Assembly: GCA_037576195.1 (NCBI GenBank)
Contig: CM075101.1
Coordinates: 31,248,001 to 31,312,000, forward strand
Origin: Phytoseiulus persimilis
Taxonomy: Eukaryota > Arthropoda > Arachnida > Mesostigmata > Phytoseiidae
DNA length: 64,000 bases
Direction of reading: 5' to 3'
Below are positions 25,885 to 38,800 of this stretch, in pieces. Each line of letters begins with the position of its first letter. The stretch's first letter is position 1. Under the pieces are notes generated by a model. The model did no database searches. It was given only the letters and a program-made list of their open reading frames with translations, and was not told where the DNA came from. Position numbers and translations under genes: made by a program.

Positions 25885-27524
25885 CCCGCCTGCCAGCCCG
25901 CCCGCTAGCGGCCCGCCGGCCAGGCCGCTGCACGGGTGGAGAACCCGCTTGGGAAAGGACCTAGCTTCTGAGGGAACAACAACGGCGACGGGGACCACGA
26001 CCAACCTCACCACAACCACGACAAGGACGTGAAGGGAGCTGCACGCTCCGGAACTCTACCAGCCTCTGGTCATTAGCAACGACGAGGGTGTCAACAGCCG
26101 GTTCTGGCTCGGCCATCGGCTACGACCGAACCTTCTGCTGAAAAATCAAGGGGCAAAATCTCGTGGGGTGTTCCTAATAGAATGGTGTCGGTGTTTCCGT
26201 GATTAGACTGTTGTGCACTGACACGTTTGCAAGATCAATTCAGCGGTGTTAAGTGTGTCATGGATTGCAGTCGAACTTGTCACTTTGTTTTCTTCTGACA
26301 GGCCGACCGACTGTTCCACTGTTCGCCGTGTAAACAAAGTCTCAGACGGTCACCTATGTCGTTCGGGCTAGTTTTCTTGGTCAAATTCATGCTTTTCCGA
26401 ACCCACCTGAAGACAGTTGATAGATCCGCTGGAAGAGTGGACGTCTACCATGGTGTTCGTGCAGCAGCCCCCAAATTATACTTCGTAAACGCTAAAAACG
26501 GCATTATGATGAGCAACCTTACTCTGAGGTAATGTACGACCCTAGAGGATCCTTTCGCCTCTCGAATGCCTCCTCCCTTTGGCCGTGTGCCCAACGAGCA
26601 GACGATCCGCTGTCGCCGCCAGTCCGCACACCCGGCAGTCAGCCGACTCACCGGCTAAAAAACCGCGATCCTCGTCGTAAGGGGTTCTCTTCCACGTGCT
26701 GAGGAGCACGAGGCTCGTAGCTTTCGAAGTTTAGTGAGCTTTCCGAGGTCACTGGAAGATGTGAGGGATGGCATGGGTCAAAGACATCGCCCTCGAACGC
26801 TCACGATGGTATCACTGAGAGTCTCTCGTGTGGAATCATCTCGAAGAAATCAGTGACATTTCCGTTTTACATCTGTCACGTGAAATTTCCGAGGCCTCTG
26901 AACTTCAACGAGGTGCTTTCGCTACCACTCAACTACTCGCTTCAGCTCTGGATGATGCATGTCAAGTTTCAGAGTTTCCTTCTGTCTGTGAGCTCACGTC
27001 CGTCGCCAGAGCCCCGGTAGGGAATCGATTAAGCTCTCAACTATTGCCCGCGAAAAGCAGCCCGATAGCATGAGGAGCGTTTCTTGACAAGGTTGACAAT
27101 CCCTCCGCCATGGGCTCACATCGCTGAGGATCTCCTCCATCAGCGCATGGATTGAACAGAATACTTCGAACCGTCATCGGCTCCTCACAGTTCAGAGTCT
27201 GAATCAGTTCCAGGTTCCATGAAGCGCCAGGCCTGAGTCGCTCATATCAGTTAATTATGTCAGACTCCGATCCATGGGAGTTGATTGTTGAGCAACAGAT
27301 ATTCCTCTAACCTTAATCTGTTACTAGCCGGCCTTCGGCCGACTACGCTGGCCGACCCGTCCCTTGCTTCGGGAGTCTACTGCTGACAGACACACATTGC
27401 CTTAAATGTAGTGTCATGAGACCTTCGGGAGTGGCCACCGACTCTCGATAGTATTCTGACCTGGAATCGAGGCTTGTTCCTCTCTCTTCACTTGGTCAGC
27501 ATCATGGTTTTGAGAAGCATGGTC
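25885..27524. other. LRRC49 5' region and left flank of the 45-bp array
   Basis: The first part should hold the LRRC49 5' UTR and promoter, on the minus strand; no TATA box or clear initiator can be placed. From about 27.43 kb the sequence resembles the flank that precedes the second array at 53.8 kb (shared patterns such as CTCTC.CTTCACT.GGTC.GCAT). I see no gene. Confidence 0.4.
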
Positions 27525-29693
27525 AGATTGGTCCCGGAATCATCCCTCCAGAGTTGGGAATTTATGGCCAGATTGGTCCCAGAATCACCCCTCCAGAATT
27601 GGAAAGTACTGGCCAGATTGGTCTCAGAATCACCCCTCCAGAGTTGGAAAGTAATGGCTAGATTGGTACCGGAATCACCCCTCCAGAGTTGGAAAGTACT
27701 GGCCAGATTGGTCTCGGAATCACCTCTCCAGGGTTGGGAAGGAATGGCCAGATTGGTCTCGGAATCATCCCTCCAGAGTTGGGAATTTATGGCCAGATTG
27801 GTCCCAGAATGACCCCTCCAGAGTTGGGAAGTAATGGCCAGATTGGTCTCGGAATCACCCCTCCAGAGTTGGGAAGTAATGGCTAGATTGGTACCGGAAT
27901 CACCTCTCCAGAGTTGGAAAGTACTGGCCAGATTGGTCTCGAAATCACCTCTCCAGGGTTGGGAAGGAATGGCCAGATTGGTCTCGGAATCATCCCTCCA
28001 GAGTTGGGAATTTATGGCCAGATTGGTCCCAGAATCACCCCTCCAGAGTTGGAAAGTAATGGCCAGATTGGTCTCAGAATCACCCCTCCAGAGTTGGGAA
28101 GTAATGGCTAGATTGGTACCGGAATCACCTCTCCAGAGTTGGAAAGTACTGGCCAGATTGGTCTCGAAATCATCCCTCCAGAGTTGGGAATTTATGGCCA
28201 GATTGGTCCCAGAATCACCCCTCCAGAGTTGGGAAGTAATGGCTAGATTGGTACCGGAATCACCTCTCCAGAGTTGGAAAGTACTGGCCAGATTGGTCTC
28301 GGAATCACCTCTCCAGAGTTGGAAAGTTATGGTCAGATTGGTCTCGGAATCACCTCTCCAGGGTTGGGAAGGAATGGCCAGATTGGTCTCGGAATCATCC
28401 CTCCAGAGTTGGGAATTTATGGCCAGATTGGTCCCAGAATCACCCCTCCAGAGTTGGAAAGGAATGGCCAGATTGGTCTCAGAATCACCCCTCCAGAGTT
28501 GGGAAGTAATGGCTAGATTGGTACCGGAATCACCTCTCCAGAGTTGGAAAGTACTGGCCAGATTGGTCTCGAAATCATCCCTCCAGAGTTGGAAAGTAAT
28601 GGCCAGATTGGTCTCAGAATCACCCCTCCAGAGTTGGGAATTTATGGCCAGATTGGTCTCGGAATCACCCCTCCAGAGTTGGGAAGTAATGGCCAGATTG
28701 GTCTCGGAATCACCCCTCCAGAGTTGGAAAGTACTGGCCAGATTGGTCTCGGAATCACCTCTCCAGGGTTGGGAAGGAATGGCCAGATTGGTCCCAGAAT
28801 CACCCCTCCAGAGTTGGAAAGTAATGGCCAGATTGGTCTCAGAATCACCCCTCCAGAGTTGGAAAGTAATGGCCAGATTGGTCTCAGAATCACCCCTCCA
28901 GAGTTGGGAAGTAATGGCTAGATTGGTACCGGAATCACCTCTCTAGAGTTGGAAAGTACTGGCCAGATTGGTCTCGAAATCATCCCTCCAGAGTTGGGAA
29001 TTTATGGCCAAATTGGTCCCAGAATCACCCCTCCAGAGTTGGGAAGTAATGGCCAAATTGGTCTCAGAATCACCCCTCCAGGGTTGGAAAGTAATGCCCA
29101 GATTGGTACCGGAATCACCCCTCCAGAGTTGGGGAGTAATGGCCAGATTGGTCTCGGAATCACCCCTCCAGAGTTGGAAAGTACTGGCCAGATTGGTCTC
29201 AGAATCACCCCTCCAGAGTTGGAAAGTTATGGTCAGATTGGTCTCAGAATCACCCCTCCAGAGTTGGAAAGTTATGGTCAGATTGGTCTCGGAATCACCC
29301 CTCCAGAGTTGGGGAGTAATGGCCAGATTGGTCTCGGAATCACCCCTCCAGAGTTGGGAAGTACTGGCCAGATCAGTCTCAGAATCACCCCTCCAGAGTT
29401 GGAAAGTTATGGTCAGATTGGTCTCGGAATCACCCCTCCAGAGTTGGGAAGTAATGGCCAGATTGGTCTCGGAATCACCCCTCCAGAGTTGGAAAGTAAT
29501 GGCCAGATTGGTCTCGGAATCACCCCTCCAGAGTTGGAAAGTAATGGCCAGATTGGTCTCAGAATCACCCCTCCAGAGTTGGAAAGTAATGGCTAGATTG
29601 GTACCGGAATCACCCCTCCAGAGTTGGAAACTCATGGCCAGATTCGTCTCGTAATCACCCCTCCAGAGTTGGAAACTAATGGCCAGATTGGTC
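27525..29693. repeat. 45-bp minisatellite array, 48 units plus 9 bp
   Basis: Tandem repeat with a period of exactly 45 bp. A unit opens AGATTGGTCTCGGAATCACC, continues CCTCCAGAGTTGGAAAGTAA and closes TGGCC. The 48 full units occupy 27525-29684 with no length change, followed by a 9-bp partial. Variation is by substitution at a few fixed positions. Because 45 is a multiple of 3, frames stay open on both strands and give repetitive 15-residue peptides such as GQIGLGITPPELESN (plus) and TNLAITFQLWRGDSE (minus). The open frames are explained by the period, so I do not call a gene. A related array lies at 53921-54390. Confidence 0.97.
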
Positions 29694-32530
29694 ATTAGTT
29701 AGTGGTCATCACGGAGCGGATTGATCTCGCTCCGTGTGATGATAGCGTAGGAGAAATTCCAGCGTTCTGAGCCGTCTGCACACCTTTGGGAGATTCGTGT
29801 GCGTGGGAGGTAGCTTCAATGCCGCAGGTTTGAATATCGGGTCTGGCTGGAATCAATGTCAATAGAGATTCCCAGGCCTCTATATGCTTGCTCCACAATA
29901 TTCACCTGGATTCACTTGGGAATCGATCTGCGGGGGATTCGTTCAGCCAAAACTACGGGTATCGGGGGAGCACTTCTAAGCATTATCCATCGATTTTTGA
30001 ATTGATTCTATGGGACAAATAAATTCATACTTGGATAATTCTTGGAAGTCGGGCTCTAGTCATGGCTCATGATTGAGCAAACGGTGCTTAAACATCCGCA
30101 GTGTCTTCTCATGTTCCGCAAGTAAGGGTGACGCCAGGATATCCTCGCGGCTGGGGGATTCTCAGCCTCCGGCCGAAGAAAGAGGGAGCTATGGGAGTGA
30201 GACAACGTATTCTCGAAGCAGTCGTGACGGAGCTGGTGATTCCTCGCTCAAAGCAGCTCTCATACAACTTCGCACAGCAACTTGAGTACTCCGTTGATTG
30301 CTCGGTAGTCTCGGCGGTTGGGTGGAAAGGGAAGAATAGCGTTCAGATCGAATGTGTTATAGTGAGGTAAGACATGAGGAGGATCGCCCCCACATGGTCC
30401 TCCATTGTAGCTTATCGGGTACAAAGCTGCACGGTCAACGGAAACTTTCATCCGATTTGTATGGCGGAGCAAAGTCCTCCGTGGACAAGCTCATACATCC
30501 TTCGCTGCAGGTGTCGAACGAATACTTTCCATGATAGTGGTCGGATGGAATGTTGATTCGGTGTGTGCCATTCCTCGGGAAGCCTCACGAGGGCCGTCGC
30601 TCGGAGACTTTGGTTTGACATTGGAATCCTGCTCGATATTGAGTTCAGAGCAGCAGGATGACCGTGAGATATCTCACCTGATTACGCGTACACACCGACC
30701 ACTCGGCAGTGGTTCTACCCCAAAACCTTGTGAGCCTCTTCTGCGAGTGAGCTTTTCTTGCACTGTTGCTCATCGCTAGAGCGAATAACCGTTTGAAGCG
30801 GTGCGTCAGCCTTGCTTTCAGGAGTTCTCCCAGAGGTCTCTCCCTGATTCGCTTCCACCGACTCGAATTCCAGCCACGGGTGCGGTCAAAGACGGCACGG
30901 TTACGGCGTTTGAGCGAGAACACCGCGCTAACGGTTTCGCTTGAAAACCAGACCTGGATTTCGGAGAAGCTCTAAATGAAGAATTCATCCATGAAAATAG
31001 GAATGCAGACGAAATGCGGCACGAAAACGAACCTATGTCATGAGTCAGAACTTCAAACTCATGCGAACCACTCAAGAACAGAATATGCATCCCATGCAAG
31101 GCTCGATAAGCTTGGGAGAGTGACCGCGGTTAACCCCAGTACCCAGGATCGATCCATTTTTTTTCCCGATTCGGCGGCAATGCGCTCCAGGGCTCTAGTC
31201 GACCAAGAGGTTGGATGAAAGACAGACGTACAAACATTGGTTCTGAAGCGTAGTGGGAAGATAAATAGCCCCTTCTCAAAAACGTGGAGCTCCATCCGTC
31301 ACCCGAAGCTTTTCCGGAGTACACCCCGAATCGACCGGTGACTGATTGGTCAATTGATCCGTTCATCAAGCACTCCCGTTTTTTCCATTGTAATTCACAG
31401 TGGTAGCGTTCCTATGAGCGGGACAGAGTCGAGCCCCGCTGGTCGTAGTTTATTGTGGACGATTGTCGACGCCTCCCGGCGGCGGAAGGCTCATCCCGCA
31501 TGGGCGCTTCCTGCCAGGCTCAATTGTAAACTGACAGCCAAAATAAGCTCTAATAGACAACTTCGGAGAGTTCGCATTCAGACGGAGCGAAAACCGTTGC
31601 CGCGCGGTGGAGAGGGAGACGTTTTATAGGGTAGCGTTACATGGGCCAACGGACGTTCTTACGGTTCTCAATCTTACTGTATACATAAGGGAATCTTGTG
31701 TGATGAATGACAATCATAAACCTTGACGGTACTCCGAGAGTCTTGATAAGCTTCAGCATCATACCCTCTCCCTCCATATCCTCTCCCAGAACTTAAGACC
31801 AAAACCTAGTATCAATATCAAGTCGGATACCCACCTGACTATGTCCTCAATATAAATCACAGCACTTGTCCTCTCTCAAGCGCTCTCGTCACGGGCTCAA
31901 AAAGGTTAAGGACGACTGCCCTGAGCGATAGAGGACAACAGAAGATAGTGTCGAACAATGCGGAGTTGAACAAGAAGGGGGAAGCGCGACGACTTGGGAA
32001 TCTGTGCGACTAGTCGGCTCCGTTTGCTTCAAACATGGGGAATGAAGAATAGAGATAAAGAACCGGGAGCAGTGGACATCACCTCTCAACCCTAGGATTA
32101 TTTTGCCGGCGATATGAGATTGCAATGGTTTGATATCCAACAATTTCATCTTAAGCTGCAGCTTAGTATAAGGAAGTTCCCGTTCACGGCCATCGTCAAT
32201 CGCCGATCCCTCAGTTTCACTCCCCCGTTTCAACCAAAACGAGTGAAAACGTATGAGGCGAGAGAGCTGAGAACTACGTCTGATGTCCTCTTGTCGCTAT
32301 CTCCAGAGACCGACGTGAACAAATGATCTCTCGGTCTGCGATGGGAAGACTTGCAAGACCTGGATTCCATGTCGTCTTTCTGCCTATCTGACAGTGTGTC
32401 TGTCATTTTGCTGTCGCATCAAGATTTGTCATCAATGTAAACGTCACGTCCCTGTACCGTGAGCCTGAGACGTCACAAACCAGCTACATGGTCGAATGCT
32501 TCCCTTCCGTGTTGCCCTATCTTGTCGTGA

Positions 32531-33067
32531 TCAAAATCCTCGATGTGAGTCGATTCTCGCTGTGACTGTGATGACAAACTCGTGCCACGTATGACTCACG
32601 AACTCATTACTACTTCGTTTGGGTTCTGACAGCGAGTGAGCGGGGTGGAATACGTCTGGGTGCCCGAATTTCTCGATCTCAGCCTCGAGCCTTCTGGTGG
32701 CGAAGGCGAGAGACGATCGCACGAGCAGATTGGCGAGGGCTCGGTACGCTGGATGCGATACACGAATCAGAACATCAATCGAGGAACAAAGGCCGGTCGA
32801 GAACAGCTTGGGCTGCCAGAGTCGAGTGCTTGAACCCTTAATTGGAGGAGAGACACGCAGGCTCTCGCTGAATGCATTCATTAGAGCGAATCTACGCTCC
32901 GCATCGTAGTGCGAGTGGATAAGAAGGAGTCGTTGAAAAGCGTCAGCCTCAAGCCGCCACAACCTCCTCTCCCGACATCGTTGGAAGCCACTGACGTCGT
33001 GGAGCGCCAAATTCGTTCTCTCAAGGCGCCTGACGGCCACTGTAACATCGGGAAATAAATCAGCCAT
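32531..33067 (-). CDS. Unassigned ORF, 178 codons
   Basis: An ATG-initiated frame beginning MADLFPDVTVAVRRLERTNL, Arg/Leu-rich and apparently helical (ADAFQRLLLIHSHYDAERRF). A good donor-like site (TTC|GTGAGT) lies within it near 32.6 kb, so it could be a first coding exon ending there instead of a single-exon gene. I do not recognise the family. A frame this long is expected roughly once by chance in a window of this size, so it is weakly supported. Confidence 0.22.
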   Translation of the reverse strand: MADLFPDVTVAVRRLERTNLALHDVSGFQRCRERRLWRLEADAFQRLLLIHSHYDAERRFALMNAFSESLRVSPPIKGSSTRLWQPKLFSTGLCSSIDVLIRVSHPAYRALANLLVRSSLAFATRRLEAEIEKFGHPDVFHPAHSLSEPKRSSNEFVSHTWHEFVITVTARIDSHRGF

Positions 33068-35736
33068 TCCCTTCAGGTCAGTCGATAAGCCTCCCAGTAC
33101 AGCACGCGAGAGCGTGTTGCTGCCGCCTGATGCCCAAATTCCTAGGCGGCAAACCTCTTAGCGTTAGGCGATTTCCTCCGTGGGACCGTCGGCGGAAAAT
33201 GGAGATTGAAAGCTGCTCACTGAGTTTGCTTTCCGCGCGAGACTTCATTCTCGCGTGAACTTCCATTTTTCCCTCGGAAGAAAGGATTCCCAAGGCCGAC
33301 ATGCTGTGAGATCGCTCTGTCGTTCCTGCATACGTATTCATTCGGGCGAGGGCGACAACTCGCATTTTTTCGACTCGGGCGACCTCGCAGACAAAGACGG
33401 AGCCCTTTTCCAGAAGCAGAAAACCATTGCATTTCTCATCTGGTGAGACAAGTGTTAGCGAGGAAGCAAAAAGTGTTGTTTCCATCCAATTTATGGCTAA
33501 CAAACAACTGCCTCCGAGAAATCTAAATATATAAGTCGAGCCGAAAGCTCGTTTTCGCTTCGTGGCTGCGCTGGAGCTAAGAATATCCCCATCCGTTAGC
33601 TGCTTGGATTGTCTGCTCAAGACAACCTCATGGCTGGGACGTTAGGCATATTTCAGCAACAGCCTGTACGAGCGAGTGAACGATCGAACCTACGAGCGTT
33701 AGTCCTCTGTCTTCTGCGTCTCGTAGCCTCTTTGACGCCTCTACGATATCGCCTGATACAGCGACGGTTGCCAGTTACACCACTATGCTGATTGTTGCGA
33801 CGTCCGACGACGGCTTAGTGAGAGGCGGTTCGAGCTCGGTTCCGCGGGAAGAAACGTCCCCTCCGTACTCGGCCGGTGTTACACCTCCCAGATGGGTTGG
33901 AAGGTGTGAGCCAGCGGGCACTGAAATGGGCACTCGTTGACCAACCCAAAGCGATGCGGGAACGGGACGACATCAAGCCGCTCTCGAAACAGTTTCCGGA
34001 CATGATAAGGTGTGTTCTGTCCCTTGATCGTTTTGTCGCCCGGTTCTCGAAAAAGCCCGGTCTGACAAAGAGAAATCCCCACGGTTGAACCGAATACATT
34101 TGCTCGCCTCGACGCGCGCTGAGCAGAACCGAGGGCGAGAATAGCCATGCCAACAACTGCGAAGACCTTCTCTCCGGAAGATTGCTGCTTTCCCGAATCT
34201 CAATCAGCTGTCATCCATTGTTCTACGGTCGAGATAGCACCGAAGGCTCCCACCATCGAGGGCCGGTGTCGAAACAGCTTTTCTCGGGAACAGGCAACGA
34301 CATCAGTGGCGGATCCTGTTCTTCTGTGGGGCCTAATATCTTCGGATGAGTAGCTGTATCGTAGGTCGGAGTCTATCTCACTACTCGAGTCTTTCACAGC
34401 TCGATGACTGAAAGAAGACGAAGATCCGATTACCCTGAGCCTCGTGGTTGAACAAAACATGTTGAACCAGAGTCTGAGTTCTTGGAGAGAGTATATCTCC
34501 TATACGAGCGCTGTCAGCCAGCAAGTTGGCTTCGGTCGCTCACTGTTCCTCCCCTCGACGGAGCTGTGCGCTGCATACAGGTCCAATACCAACGATCGTA
34601 GGAGCTTTTCGCAGCCGTGCCTCTCCATCATTTATTTGCTGGGCCTTACCCCATCTCCGGCAGCTGATGAAGGCGTACGGCTAAACGCCGCCTGTGAGCA
34701 AATATATCTCCACTATATCAGGACCACGAATCGAACAGAAAGCAGAGCACGGCGCACAACCAGCTGCATCATCACTTGCCATCCGCGCGAGAACAAACTT
34801 CGAATGACTCCGAAGATAATGAGTCCACAAGACTGAAATAGCAAATCATATCGGCCGTCAAGCTATACAAAGTCCGGATACCAACTCGAGGAACTCGGAG
34901 TCGCTGGCAGATGCCCTACTCGTGGAACTTCTCGGGGAATTTCCAGATCCCTCGGCCTCACTCTTTCGCTCGAATTGCATCATTTCGGGCAATATTGGAG
35001 GATCACGTGTTGCTGGGCAGATGGAGTCCGTCTGACGGACGAGCGAGCAGAACTTCGGAGTTCCGACGAGTGAAAGCAAGGGAAGAACGAACGGAAAGTA
35101 GCAGCTAGCTTGCAAGAAGTCGGCGCCAGAACCGCCAGATCAGTTCCGTGTCAGCTATCTCGTTCGAAAAGCTCCGGCTCGAGGCGTGTCCAATTTCCCT
35201 GAAGTGCTCCGCATACGCGAAGTAGAACAAGTTGCTCTCTTCGCAGATTGCATAGGGAACGATGGCTTTCCGCGCGACTTCTTCGCGCACGAAACTCTGG
35301 GTTCCATGGAGTCGAGGCGGATGGAATCGAGAGCTAACGAAATGGTCGACGAATCGACCCACCCGAGGCTGCGAATGTGTTCTCGCATGGATAGGGAGCG
35401 AACAGGCATCGGAACGACATTCCGTTCCTTGGAGCGTCCTGCGGAGAAAAAAAAAACCGGTTACGCCCAGCGCTCGCCAAAGCTGCGCGAGGAGCGCTTT
35501 TTTGCTTCCTCTCAGGGAGGGCGTGTTCCGCTTCCTCTCGAGCTCGCTCGGCGAGGACATCCTCAAGCCTCCAGGTCGTTTGTTAGCCGAACAGCTATCC
35601 CGGCTAAGCCCGTAACGGATCGCCAACCGAGTTTGCGAAGACTTCAGTCGGAACTTGAAAGACGCGCGTCGAGGGCCATTTTTCGACTCGCATACGAAGG
35701 GAGGCTCATCATTAGCGCTTGGTTCCAACATGAATA

Positions 35737-35827
35737 ATTACCCTAAAGTCTGGGAGATAAGGGACTACTTTTTTGACTGTTGAATGTTTGGAGAAGTAGC
35801 CCCTTATCTCCCAGAATTTAGGATAAT
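35737..35827. repeat. Imperfect 34-bp inverted repeat (hairpin) with about 23-nt loop
   Basis: The left arm ATTACCCTAAAGTCTGGGAG continues ATAAGGGACTACTT. The right arm, read on the other strand, is ATTATCCTAAATTCTGGGAG continuing ATAAGGGGCTACTT. Only three mismatches occur in 34 positions, and the loop is about 23 nt. It could be a miniature inverted-repeat element or a pre-microRNA-like hairpin; the sequence does not decide which. Confidence 0.8.
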
Positions 35828-38800
35828 GTGTAATATTTACACATAGTCGTGAGTCCTGCATCTCAGCAAGAATGCGGAGACGCGGATACGGGAGTTTGAG
35901 AAAGTTCAAAGCGCGCCATGGAGCAGTACTCGATACGCACTAGTAGTTCATTCGCCGACCGCTCGTGCAGTTTAGAGTTCCGAGCTCCTGGACCGGGAAT
36001 CAAAAACGCATCCATCATTCGATAGCTTCTCCTCAACCGTCCTTCGTTTTGCCGAATGTCGAGAAAAAGAGAACATAGCGCGGTCGCTGCTCCGGTTCTC
36101 TCGAAGAGCTTGAGCCAACGAAGAGGTTTGTTTCTCCCCATGTGTGCCGTGCCGACTCTCTGGCTTCCTTTTCTGACGAGTCAACGAGAGAGCGTTTTTC
36201 TATCTACGTCCAGGGAGGAACTTTAAAATCGCTAAATAATTGATCTCTCTTATTTGAGCGAGAGATGAAGAGGAAAGAGCTCCGCCGCCGCTTCTCGAAT
36301 TTATGTGACATCAAGCAAGCTACGAAAACATGAGAAAGTACGGGCGACCGTTCCTGCATGCATAAGTAACCAGAGAGTTCAAAATCCAGACACAGTGTAG
36401 AATGACCATTTCCCCAAGAATTCAGCAGGGAGAAACTAATGAGAAATATCCGTCCGGATCCTGGTCGAGGGCGAGTGCTTCCTCAGATCTTTCCCCACAC
36501 TTCCCGCCACAGTTTTATCAGGATTGGGCAACTGTCTGTTTCTCTTCAAATTGCGCAATGTTCAGAAATACGTGCCCGAACACGAGGCGGAGGTCTCCTT
36601 CCAAGAGTTGTACGCTGGATTCGCTCTGTGAGTCCAACATCCGGAGAGCATCGGAACTATCCGGAGAATTTCTTCCTGGATTTCATATTTTTGCGCAACA
36701 CTCGAAGGGAACGACCGAAGGCGTCAAGACTCCTCTCCTGGGGGCACACGTTCGAACGAGAGCCTCCGGAATTCACGGAAGAGCTCCTGATATTACCGAG
36801 CGCACCGTTGTCTATGCTCCGCGCTGAACGGCTAGGGAGACACACCAAGATGTCTATCTGATACTGACAAATTACGCTGCGCTCGATTCCCCTCCACGAG
36901 CATGTTGCAGGGGGTGGCACTTGATAACGAATGCGGCGGAAACTTGCCTGGGGATCAAAAAGAGTCTCACTCCGTCGCAGAATGAGAAGTTTCGCAGCGG
37001 TGCGTTGTGTCTTATCGGTACCATCAGGATATTTACACAGGGTTCATTTTGTTCTTCTGAGGATGACACGTCTTCGCGGGATGAATCAACACATCAGCGA
37101 GCAGCTTCTTAGGGCAGAATCGTCCCTGCTGCTCAACAGCCCCTGGTGCACAAAACAGAAATCCGTGCGCTGCACACAGAGGCTTCAAAAGAAGCACGGA
37201 GGCAGAAGACCTCGCTGTGATGATATTCCACCGCTTTCCGTTTCCCTCTGAATGGAGATGTTCGTCCATGAGGTTCCATCGTAAACCATACTCGGCGCTC
37301 CTCTTTTTGGGCCCAAATGCGAGCGGGTATGAGTCTCACAGCCCAAACGATCATGCCACTTGGGACGCGTTCTGTTCCTTCCACTCCGTGAAAAAAAGTG
37401 AGGTCATCGAGAGCTCCCGACGTGGGATTGTACAGAGCTGAGAGGGCCTCCAAGAACGGGTGAATCGCATCTCTCATTCGACTCGAGGCATGATCGTGAC
37501 TCTCTTCAACTCTGTCCCGTTTGCAGCGGATGACACTGGTGTTGCTTGAGTTCCCAAAGGACGAACGACGAGTTGGGATGACAGGATCAGTAATTGTTCT
37601 TCCGAACCTCCGATCGGCGAGATGACCCCGTGGCCGGTGGTAGATGCGGGATACCAGTCAAGTGCGAAACCGAATCGCCGCGTGGGCGTTGTCTTCAGTA
37701 GGAGGTCATTGCACAAATGGCAGGTTCGGGCACGAAAGCCTGTTCTCTATGATCTCATTCCGACAATGACTTCCACCGCTACAAATATCTTCGGGCAACT
37801 GAATGAGAAGCTCTCTGGCGCTGAAGCCCTACAGGCAGTGGGAATCGGTTGAAGAATATCGCTGCCGGAATGCTGGTTGCTCTCAACCGGAACAGTTGTA
37901 TTGTGGTTCTCGGATTCCCCAAGGGGGCTGTGAAAAAATGGCTGCGATTCCCCAGGCTACAACTTTGCTCCGAGAGCAGCCAGAGATAAGATGGAGTGAC
38001 CTCTGAATAGAGTGGAACTCAGGTCATTCATGGAAAAATAGGGCGGCTCAATTCTGGTGTGGTGGATTACAGATGGATCTCTCCTCTATCTTCCCATCCC
38101 ATGAACTGGAAATGTATGCTTTTTCCGATTTTTCTCGTTACACCTCCCTCAAGGAATCTTCATATCGGTCTCCATCCGCTGAGGTGGGACGCTGGTAGTA
38201 TGACGGGCTCCGTGTCATACCGGGGAAAAACGGGTAGCTGACGGATGAGTTTAAACCGCGAGTTCAGTCTCTGGATGTAGACAAAGATAGATAGGGTCTA
38301 CCAGTTCGACGTTCTCATCCTGCTAGAATCTAGCTCTTTGAGCCCTCGATGTGGCCTGGTTACAAACTATAGACCACGTGCACAAGCTCGGGTGAGGGTG
38401 TCAGCCTTGTTCTCCTTGAGGCTGAACGTCGTTCTTGTTGTTGTTGTTGTCTACGTCGTCGTCATCGCCACGACGCCTGCGCTGAGAAAATCGGCCAGTT
38501 CCCAGCTGGGCGTCAGCGGTATCTGCGGAAGGATGAAAAATTCAAATTCGGAAAACCGTTGACCGGATTCGGGATGAAAGCTAGAGGCCAAATATAAGGT
38601 GGTTCAGAGTTTGGAAGCGACTAGTGAGAACTCCTGAAACTATCAAAGCGAAATACCATGGGGCTAGCCTCATGGGTCCTGAGAAGTATGAGGCTCCATC
38701 CGTCGTAGTCTCATGCTGGCGCCGCCACTGGCAAGCTCCGTGAATGCGAAATCCAAAGCGGACGGTTCTGCTCAACCAACCACACGAAAATAAAAGGGAT

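Noticed and set aside
27834..28946. 370-codon plus-strand ORF of ARLVSESPLQSWKVM repeats
   Set aside because: Explained entirely by a stop-free 45-bp tandem unit. The other frames, including the opposite strand, are also open, and no unique N-terminal exon, splice site or domain supports it.
28943..29695. 250-codon minus-strand ORF of TNLAITFQLWRGDSE repeats
   Set aside because: Same array and same reasoning; the frame starts and ends within or at the edge of the repeats.
35105..35737. Overlapping ORFs of 208 (minus) and 183 (plus) codons
   Set aside because: Both strands are open over the same sequence with Arg/Ser-rich translations. No family similarity and no splice evidence favour either.
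36402..36861. Two overlapping plus ORFs of about 140 codons
   Set aside because: Different frames of one strand are both open; Arg/Ser-rich and unrecognised, with no splice support.
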